Positions 56,275 through 64,000 of a stretch of 64,000 nt of DNA are shown in pieces. Origin of the DNA: Apostichopus japonicus (lineage: Eukaryota > Echinodermata > Holothuroidea > Aspidochirotida > Stichopodidae). The notes under the pieces were generated by a model that saw only the letters and a program-made list of their open reading frames with translations, was not told where the DNA came from and ran no database searches. The stretch spans positions 11,714,499 to 11,778,498 of the forward strand of contig NC_092565.1 of assembly GCF_037975245.1 (NCBI RefSeq), in the 5' to 3' direction. Position 1 is the first letter of the stretch, and every line of letters begins with the position of its first letter. Made by a program: the position numbers and the translations under genes.

Positions 56275-56451
56275 TACCTGGTTGATCCTGCCAGTAGTCA
56301 TATGCTTGTCTCGAAGATTAAGCAATGCACGGCTAAGTACAATCCTGAACATACAAGAGAAACTGCAGATGGCTCATTAGATCAGTTATGGTTTATTGGA
56401 GAAAGTCTTATACCATGGATAACTGTGGTAATTCTAGAGCTTATACTAATG
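56275..56451 (+). rRNA. 18S rRNA 5' fragment, copy 19 (truncated)
   Basis: A form at nucleotide 46, 2,254 bp after copy 18. Confidence 0.92.
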
Positions 56452-58303
56452 AGAGAGAAAGGAAAAGGGAGAAGAGAGAAGGCTTCTCGCGTTGCTTGGT
56501 GGATGGCACGAGTGTCATGCGACCGGGCGGAAGGGCAGAGTCGTAGGCCGAAGGCGACGGCAGGCCGGCCCGATCCACCCGCAGAGATGAGAGAGAAAGG
56601 TGAATGGAGAGATCTACAAACCCAGATATTGAGCTTTTTCATCCGCAGAACCCCCGGTGGAGAAGAGAGAGAAGAGAGAGAGAAGAGAGAGAAGAGAGAA
56701 GAAGAGATGAGAGGAGAGATGAAAGGGAGAAGAGAGAAGGCTTCTCGCGTTGCTTGGTGGATGGCACGAGTGTCATGCGACCTGGCGGAGGGTAGAGCGG
56801 CAGGCCGAAGGCGACGGCAGACCGGCCCGATTCACCCGCAGAGATCTGGATCTCGTTCGAGAATTCGAGATCTCGTGGGGGGCAGTCGGGAGTGGCAGTC
56901 GATCAGAGAGAAAGGAGAAGGGAGAGATGAGAGATGAGAGAGAAAGGACAAGGGAGAAGGGAGAAGAGAGAAGGCTTCTCGTGTTTTTTGGTGGTTGGCA
57001 CAAGTGTCATGAGAGAAAGGAGAGATGAGAGAGAAAGGAGAAGGGAAAAGAGAGAAGGCTTCTCGTGTTGTTCGGTGGATGGCACAAGTGTCATGAGAGA
57101 AAGGAGAACGGAGAGATGAGAGATGAGAGAGAAAGGAGAAGGGAGAAGAGAGTGGGCTTATCGCGTTGCTTGGTGGATGGCACGAGTGTCATGCGACCTG
57201 GCAGAGTGGCGGGTCGAAGGCGACGGCAGGCACTCCGGCCCGATGCATCCGCAGAACCCCCGGTGGCGAAGAGAGAAGAGAGAGAGAGGAGAGATGAAAG
57301 GGAGAAGAGAGAAGGCTTCTCGCGTTGCTTGGTGGATGGCACGAGTGTCATGCGACCTGGCGGAGGGTAGAGCGGCAGGCCGAAGGCGACGGCAGGCCGG
57401 CCCGATTCACCCGCAGAGATCTGGATCTCGTTCGAGAATTCGAGATCTCGTGGGGGACAGTCGGGAGGGGCAGTCGATCAGAGAGAAAGGAGAAGGGAGA
57501 GATGAGAGATGAGAGAGAAAGGACAAGGGAGAAGGGAGAAGAGAGAAGGCTTCTCGTGTTTTTTGGTGGTTGGCACAAGTGTCATGAGAGAAAGGAGAGA
57601 TGAGAGAGAAAGGAGAAGGGAAAAGACAGAAGGCTTCTCGTGTTGTTCGGTGGATGGCACAAGTGTCATGAGAGAAAGGAGAACGGAGAGATGAGAGATG
57701 AGAGAGAAAGAAGAAGGGAGAAGAGAGTGGGCTTATCGCGTTGCTTGGTGGATGGCACGAGTGTCATGCGACCTGGCAGAGTAGCGGGTCGAAGGCGACG
57801 GCAGGCACTCCGGCCCGATGCATCCGCAGAACCCCCGTTGGCGAAGAGAGAAGAGAGAGAGAGGAGAGATGAAAGGGAGAAGAGAGAAGGCTTCTCGCGT
57901 TGCTTGGTTACTGGCACGAGTGTCATGCGACCTGGGGGAGGGTAGAGCGGCAGGCCGAAGGCGACGGCAGGCCGGCCCGATTCACCCGCAGAGATCTGGA
58001 TCTCGTTCGAGAATTCGAGATCTCGTGGGGGACAGTCGGGAGGGGCAGTCGATCAGAGAGAAATGAGAAGGGAGAGATGAGAGATGAGAGAGAAAGGAGA
58101 AGTGAGAAGGTAGAAAGCTTCTCGTGTTTTTTGTTGGTTGGCACAAGTGTCATGAGAGAAAGGAGAGATGATAGAGAAGGGAGAAGAGAGAAGGCTTCTC
58201 GCGTTGCTTGGTGATTGGCACGAGTGTCATGCGACCGGGCGGAGGGCAGAGTCGCAGGCCGAAGGCCGAAGGCGACGGCCGGCCGGCCCGATTCACCCAC
58301 AGA
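56452..58303 (+). repeat. Spacer segment 19, left part
   Basis: No gene and no promoter motif. R; M (GGAAGGGCAG). At ~56613 a purine stretch jumps into the end of Q2 (GAGATCTACAAACCCAG). Then a long A/G tract (56659-56730), the 575-bp tandem unit, R, a T6 short M and M. Confidence 0.8.
56641..57935 (+). repeat. 575-bp tandem spacer unit, promoter-less
   Basis: Units begin at ATCCGCAGAACCCCC at 56641, 57247 and 57822. Each runs R, M, R, a TTTTTTGGTGG short M, R, a TTGTTCGG short M, R, M, then GGCACTCCGGCCCGATGCATCC. Away from the first A/G tract the offset is exactly 575 bp. The third unit is partial. Confidence 0.85.
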
Positions 58304-58570
58304 GATCATCGGTCTCGTTCGAAGTTTCGAGATCTCGTGGGGGGTAGTCGGGAGGGGTAGTCGAGTCGATCCGATACTCGAGAAGGCCTTCAATATCTGT
58401 CGTATGTGTATAAATGTCATGGTTGGACTCGTGCAAGATATATCCGGGAGCAACCCCGACACTCCTCTGAAAATACGGGTTGCTCCCAGGTGAGAAGGTC
58501 GATTGTGTGGTCGATGGCACGAGTGTCATGCGACCGGGCGAAGGCCGAGTATTTAGCCGACGGTGACGGT
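58304..58570 (+). other. 5' ETS-like block without 18S (267 bp)
   Basis: The left part of an ETS block with a complete hairpin (58446-58456, 58477-58487). After GACGGTGACGGTGACACTCG it switches to Q2 (CCCCGTGAGCAGAAG), so the 18S fragment and ETS right part are missing. It uses the same joint as the patch in blocks 10 and 13. Confidence 0.6.
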
Positions 58571-59457
58571 GACACTCGCCCCGTGAGCAGAAGATTCTTT
58601 CGTACATATTATCTACAAACCCAGATATTGAGCTTTTTCATCCGCAGAACCCCCGGTGGAGAAGAGAGAGAGAGAGGAGAGATGGAAGGGAGAAGAGAGA
58701 AGGCTTCTCGCGTTGCTTGGTGGATGGCACGAGTGTCATGCGACCTGGCGGAGGGTAGAGCGGCAGGCCGAAGGCGACGGCAGGCCGGCCCGATTCACCC
58801 GCAGAGATCTGGATCTCGTTCGAGAATTCGAGATCTCGTGGGGGGCAGTCGGGAGGGACACGATCAGAGAGAAAGGAGAAGGGAGAGATGAGAGATGAGA
58901 GAGAAAGGAGAGGGGAGAAGGGAGAAGAGAGAAGGCTTCTCGCGTTGCTTGGTGGATGGCACGAGTGTCATGCGACCGGGCGGAGGGCAGAGTCGTAGGC
59001 CGAAGGCGACGGCAGGCCGGCCCGATCCACCCGCAGAGATCTGGATCTCGTTCGAGAATTCGAGATGTCGTGGGGGCAGTCGGGAGGGGCAGTCGATCAG
59101 AGAGAAAGGAGAAGGGAGAGATGAGAGATGAGAGAGAAAGGAGAGGCGAGAAGAGAGAAGGCTTCTCGCGTTGTTCGGTGGATGGCACAAGTGTCATGAG
59201 AGAAAGGAGAAGGGAGAGATGAGAGATGAGAGAGAAAGGAGAAGGGAGAAGAGAGTAGGCTTCTCGCGTTGCTTGGTGGATGGCACGAGTGTCATGCGAC
59301 CTGGCAGAGTGGCGGGTCGAAGGCGACGGCAGGCCGGCCCGATGCATCTGCAAGATCTGACCCTCGTTCGAGATTTTGAGATCTCTTTAGTGTAGCGGGT
59401 ATTGGCTTAAGTGTGTGATCCAATGGTCAGAACGAGTGGGCAGAGTGAATCGGATTC

Positions 59458-59472
59458 TATATATGAGGGGGG
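59458..59472 (+). promoter_or_regulatory. Candidate Pol I initiation motif, copy 23
   Basis: TATATATGAGGGGGG, within the standard upstream stretch. Confidence 0.5.
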
Positions 59473-59627
59473 TTGTAGAGTCGATCCAAGACTCGAGAAG
59501 GCTTTTAATATCTGTCGTGGGTGTATAAATGTCATGGTTGGACACTTGCGGGCCCTCTCGTAGGGTCGGCCGTCGTTTCTTCGCGACCATGTGTTGCAAC
59601 TCGGCGCTCTCACGGGGTTCATCCACT

Positions 59628-59643
59628 CCCCCCCCCCCCCCCC
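59628..59643 (+). repeat. Poly-C tract, C16
   Basis: In Q1. Confidence 0.95.
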
Positions 59644-60968
59644 GTGAGCAGAGGTGTCCCTCCGTGCACACGTATATATCAACGTTCAGATATGAAGCTT
59701 TCGCGGACGGGAGTCCACCCGAGACTCGAAAAGGCTCCTTGCCTGTGTTGCGTAAATATTTTTGCACGTCTAGACTCTTGCTGGCCTTCTCGGTAGGGTC
59801 AGCCGTCGTTTCATCGCGACCATGTGTTGCAACTCGGCGCTCAGAGAGGGGGTTTTCACCCACTCGCCCCGTGAGCAGAAGGTTCTTTCGTGCATATTAT
59901 CTACAAACCCAGATATTGAGCTTTTTCATCCGCAGAACCCCCGGTGGAGAAGAGAGAGAGAAGAGAGAGAGAGAGAAGAGAGGAGAGATGAAAGGGAGAA
60001 GAGAGAAGGCTTCTCGCGTTGCTTGGTGGATGGCACGAGTGTCATGCGACCGGGCGGAGGGTAGAGCGGCAGGCCGAAGGCGACGGCAGGCCGGCCCGAT
60101 TCACCCGCAGAGATCTGGATCTCGTTCGAGAATTCGAGATCTCGTGGGGGGCAGTCGGGAGGGGCAGTCGATCAGAGAGAAAGGAGAAGGGAGAAGAGAG
60201 AAGGCTTCTCGCGTTGAGAAGGCTTTTAATATTTGTCGTGGGTGTATAAATGTCATGGTTGGACACTTGCAGGCCCTCTCGTAGGGTCGGCCGTCGTTTC
60301 TTCGCGACCATGTGTTGCAACTCGGCGCTCTCACGGGGTTCATCCACTCCCCCCCGTGAGCAGAGGTGTCCCTCCGTGCACACGTATATATCAACGTTCA
60401 GATATGAAGCTTTCGCGGACGGGAGTCCACCCGAGACTCGAAAAGGCTCCTTGCCTGTGGTGCGTAAATATTTTTGCACGTCAAGACTCTTGCTGGCCTT
60501 CTCGGTAGAATCAGCCGTCGTTTCATCGCGACCATGTGTTGCAACTCGGCGCTCAGAGCGGGGGTTTTCACCCACTCGCCCCGTGAGCAGAAGGTTCTTT
60601 CGTGCATATTATCTACAAACCCAGATATTGAGCTTTTTCATCCGCAGAACCCCCGGTGGAGAAGATAGAAGAGAGAGAAGAGAGAGAGAGGAGAGGGGAG
60701 AAGGGAGAAGAGAGAAGGCTTCTCGCGTTGTTCGGTGGATGGCACAAGTGTCATGAGAGAAAGGAGAAGGGAGAGATGAGAGAGAAAGGAGAAGGGAGAA
60801 GAGAGTAGGCTTCTCGCGTTGCTTGGTGGATGGCACGAGTGTCATGCGACCTGGCAGAGTGGCGGGTCGAAGGCGACGGCAGGATTTTGAGATCTCTTTA
60901 GTGTAGCGGGTATTGGCTCAAGTGTGTGATCCAATGGTCAGAACGAGTGGGCAGAGTGAATCGGATTC

Positions 60969-60983
60969 TATATATGAGGGGGG
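60969..60983 (+). promoter_or_regulatory. Candidate Pol I initiation motif, copy 24
   Basis: TATATATGAGGGGGG, duplicate of 55475. 800 bp before 18S copy 20. Confidence 0.5.
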
Positions 60984-61087
60984 TTGTAGAGTCGATCCAA
61001 TACTCGAGAAGGCTTTTAATATCTGTCGTGGGTGTATAAATGTCATGGTTGGACACTTGCGGGCCCTCTCGTAGGGTCGGCCGTCGA

Positions 61088-61768
61088 GATGATCGGTCTC
61101 GTTCGAAGTTTCGAGATCTCGTGGGGGGTAGTCGGGAGGGGTAGTCGAGTCGATCCGATACTCGAGAAGGCCTTCAATATCTGTCGTACGTGTATAAATG
61201 TCATGGTTGGACTCGTGCAAGATATATCCGGGAGCAACCCCGACACTCCTCTGAAAATACGGGTTGCTCCCAGGTGAGAAGGTCGATTGTGTGGTCGATG
61301 GCACGAGTGTCATGCGACCGGGCGAGGGCCGAGTATTTAGCCGACGGTGACGGCAGGCCGCCCGATGGAGAAACGGTCAGATATCGAGCTTTCATAACGG
61401 GACCCGTTCGGGCTTGTTGCCGTTGCTGCGACCATGTGTTGCACTCGGCGCTCTGTACGGGCTTTTTCATCCAAGCAACGAATGCACGCTCGAGGCGTGC
61501 GATTGCTCTCCTCTATAACAGTGGACGAGCCGTCGCCCTCCCGCGTCGCTTCGAACCGGTCCCGTGTCCAAGGCGGGACCACTGCGACTCCTCTCGAAAC
61601 GACCCAGTCGACTCGGGTAGAGATATACACCTCGAGAATCCCTTCGGGCGGTTCTTCGATCACTGTACCGTAATAGCACGGCATCGAAGGTTGAGGATTG
61701 AGAGAGAAAGGGGAGTGCGAGAGCGACTCCAGGATGGCGAACGGGCCTAGCCCGGTTCCGTCGACCGT
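61088..61768 (+). other. 5' ETS-like block 20 (681 bp)
   Basis: Hairpin arms at 61230-61240 and 61261-61271. Identical by eye to block 19. Confidence 0.6.
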
Positions 61769-61945
61769 TACCTGGTTGATCCTGCCAGTAGTCATATGCT
61801 TGTCTCGAAGATTAAGCAATGCACGGCTAAGTACAATCCTGAACATACAAGAGAAACTGCAGATGGCTCATTAGATCAGTTATGGTTTATTGGAGAAAGT
61901 CTTATACCATGGATAACTGTGGTAATTCTAGAGCTTATACTAATG
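61769..61945 (+). rRNA. 18S rRNA 5' fragment, copy 20 (truncated)
   Basis: A form at nucleotide 46, duplicate of copy 19 and the last 18S fragment in the window. Confidence 0.92.
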
Positions 61946-63797
61946 AGAGAGAAAGGAAAAGGGAGAAGAGAGAAGGCTTCTCGCGTTGCTTGGTGGATGG
62001 CACGAGTGTCATGCGACCGGGCGGAAGGGCAGAGTCGTAGGCCGAAGGCGACGGCAGGCCGGCCCGATCCACCCGCAGAGATGAGAGAGAAAGGTGAATG
62101 GAGAGATCTACAAACCCAGATATTGAGCTTTTTCATCCGCAGAACCCCCGGTGGAGAAGAGAGAGAAGAGAGAGAGAAGAGAGAGAAGAGAGAAGAAGAG
62201 ATGAGAGGAGAGATGAAAGGGAGAAGAGAGAAGGCTTCTCGCGTTGCTTGGTGGATGGCACGAGTGTCATGCGACCTGGCGGAGGGTAGAGCGGCAGGCC
62301 GAAGGCGACGGCAGACCGGCCCGATTCACCCGCAGAGATCTGGATCTCGTTCGAGAATTCGAGATCTCGTGGGGGGCAGTCGGGAGTGGCAGTCGATCAG
62401 AGAGAAAGGAGAAGGGAGAGATGAGAGATGAGAGAGAAAGGACAAGGGAGAAGGGAGAAGAGAGAAGGCTTCTCGTGTTTTTTGGTGGTTGGCACAAGTG
62501 TCATGAGAGAAAGGAGAGATGAGAGAGAAAGGAGAAGGGAAAAGAGAGAAGGCTTCTCGTGTTGTTCGGTGGATGGCACAAGTGTCATGAGAGAAAGGAG
62601 AACGGAGAGATGAGAGATGAGAGAGAAAGGAGAAGGGAGAAGAGAGTGGGCTTATCGCGTTGCTTGGTGGATGGCACGAGTGTCATGCGACCTGGCAGAG
62701 TGGCGGGTCGAAGGCGACGGCAGGCACTCCGGCCCGATGCATCCGCAGAACCCCCGGTGGCGAAGAGAGAAGAGAGAGAGAGGAGAGATGAAAGGGAGAA
62801 GAGAGAAGGCTTCTCGCGTTGCTTGGTGGATGGCACGAGTGTCATGCGACCTGGCGGAGGGTAGAGCGGCAGGCCGAAGGCGACGGCAGGCCGGCCCGAT
62901 TCACCCGCAGAGATCTGGATCTCGTTCGAGAATTCGAGATCTCGTGGGGGACAGTCGGGAGGGGCAGTCGATCAGAGAGAAAGGAGAAGGGAGAGATGAG
63001 AGATGAGAGAGAAAGGACAAGGGAGAAGGGAGAAGAGAGAAGGCTTCTCGTGTTTTTTGGTGGTTGGCACAAGTGTCATGAGAGAAAGGAGAGATGAGAG
63101 AGAAAGGAGAAGGGAAAAGACAGAAGGCTTCTCGTGTTGTTCGGTGGATGGCACAAGTGTCATGAGAGAAAGGAGAACGGAGAGATGAGAGATGAGAGAG
63201 AAAGAAGAAGGGAGAAGAGAGTGGGCTTATCGCGTTGCTTGGTGGATGGCACGAGTGTCATGCGACCTGGCAGAGTAGCGGGTCGAAGGCGACGGCAGGC
63301 ACTCCGGCCCGATGCATCCGCAGAACCCCCGTTGGCGAAGAGAGAAGAGAGAGAGAGGAGAGATGAAAGGGAGAAGAGAGAAGGCTTCTCGCGTTGCTTG
63401 GTTACTGGCACGAGTGTCATGCGACCTGGGGGAGGGTAGAGCGGCAGGCCGAAGGCGACGGCAGGCCGGCCCGATTCACCCGCAGAGATCTGGATCTCGT
63501 TCGAGAATTCGAGATCTCGTGGGGGACAGTCGGGAGGGGCAGTCGATCAGAGAGAAATGAGAAGGGAGAGATGAGAGATGAGAGAGAAAGGAGAAGTGAG
63601 AAGGTAGAAAGCTTCTCGTGTTTTTTGTTGGTTGGCACAAGTGTCATGAGAGAAAGGAGAGATGATAGAGAAGGGAGAAGAGAGAAGGCTTCTCGCGTTG
63701 CTTGGTGATTGGCACGAGTGTCATGCGACCGGGCGGAGGGCAGAGTCGCAGGCCGAAGGCCGAAGGCGACGGCCGGCCGGCCCGATTCACCCACAGA
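61946..63797 (+). repeat. Spacer segment 20
   Basis: No gene is seen. Repeats 56452-58303, including the 575-bp units (starting at 62135, 62741 and 63316). Confidence 0.8.
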
Positions 63798-64000
63798 GAT
63801 CATCGGTCTCGTTCGAAGTTTCGAGATCTCGTGGGGGGTAGTCGGGAGGGGTAGTCGAGTCGATCCGATACTCGAGAAGGCCTTCAATATCTGTCGTATG
63901 TGTATAAATGTCATGGTTGGACTCGTGCAAGATATATCCGGGAGCAACCCCGACACTCCTCTGAAAATACGGGTTGCTCCCAGGTGAGAAGGTCGATTGT
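63798..64000 (+). other. 5' ETS-like block, cut by window end
   Basis: Contains a complete hairpin (63940-63950, 63971-63981), then the window stops. By the duplication it should match 58304 onward, so whether an 18S fragment follows is unknown. Confidence 0.6.

Larger units (their letters stand above)
54555..60048 (+). repeat. 5,494-bp duplication, first copy
   Basis: Every position compared from ~54555 to 58506 recurs 5,494 bp later up to the window end. I found no difference by eye. The left edge is near the C/G difference GCGACCTGGCGG versus GCGACCGGGCGG (60.05 kb). Confidence 0.85.
58571..61087 (+). repeat. Spacer segment 19, right part
   Basis: No gene is seen. Q2; R; M (GGGAGGGACACGATCAG); R; M; R; short M; M; promoter motif 59458; Q1 (C16); Q2; R; M. 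Then the rearranged stretch of spacer segment 18 is repeated 5,494 bp on, with promoter motif 60969 and the Q1-to-ETS joint at ~61086. Confidence 0.8.
60049..64000 (+). repeat. 5,494-bp duplication, second copy (cut by window)
   Basis: Matches 54555-58506 without a visible difference. The window ends inside the copy, so its real length and copy number are unknown. Confidence 0.85.

Noticed and set aside
1-64000. CRISPR array
   Set aside because: Repeats are 100-8,000 bp, direct and contiguous, without short unique spacers, and the 18S fragments are eukaryotic.
1-64000. Telomeric or 5S rDNA repeats
   Set aside because: No TTAGGG-type runs or 5S sequence found on either strand by eye.

Overview
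The window is eukaryotic, probably animal, ribosomal-DNA spacer. I see no protein-coding gene, tRNA, 5.8S, 28S or complete 18S gene in 64 kb. The only recognisable gene sequence is the first ~177 nt of 18S rRNA. It starts with the universal TACCTGGTTGATCCTGCC, contains ATAACTGTGGTAATTCTAGAGC, and is cut at the same point in all 20 copies, all on the + strand. Spacing between copies runs from 2,124 to 5,494 bp. Each fragment except copy 7 is preceded by a ~680-bp block that I read as (part of) the 5' external transcribed spacer (ETS). This block carries a perfect 11-bp hairpin near its start and a smaller hairpin about 10 nt before the 18S start. The species cannot be named from the sequence. 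The 18S fragment departs from the usual eukaryotic sequence at very conserved positions, so it comes either from a fast-evolving lineage or from a pseudogene that was amplified.

Between the 18S fragments lies spacer built from a few modules in varying order. M is ~160 bp: GGCTTCTCGCGTTG, then CACGAGTGTCATGCGAC, then a GGCAGGCCGGCCCGATTCAC core, then a GATCTCG/CGAGATC stem. R is a pure A/G tract of 30-90 nt. The promoter-like module contains TATATATGAGGGGGG, which fits the TATATA-plus-purines form of RNA polymerase I start sites; 24 copies are present. The link module is GACTCG..AAGGCTTT..AATATCTGTCGTG followed by TATAAATGTCATGG. Q1 and Q2 are two related ~110-bp halves sharing GCGACCATGTGTTGCAACTC, with a C6-C16 tract in Q1. 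M and Q resemble parts of the ETS block, so the spacer appears to have grown by copying ETS pieces.

Layout: 1-6.0 kb is a 3,119-bp tandem duplication. 5.3-7.5 kb, 17.7-20.6 kb and 50-52.5 kb hold runs of a ~1.06-kb promoter+Q+M spacer unit. 7.7-13.7 kb reappears at 22.7-28.8 kb. 28.3-44.3 kb is two nearly identical 8,001-bp copies. 54.55 kb to the window end is a 5,494-bp duplication that looks identical by eye and runs off the right edge. 56.6-57.9 kb has a 575-bp promoter-less tandem unit.

If it is active, the array offers dozens of Pol I-like start sites that would make short ETS plus 18S-5'-end RNAs, but transcription cannot be judged from sequence. The two main readings are a giant, expanded intergenic spacer at an rDNA locus, or an rDNA-derived satellite elsewhere in the genome. 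The numerous 60-254-codon open frames on both strands are by-products of the GC-rich repeats and are not annotated as genes.
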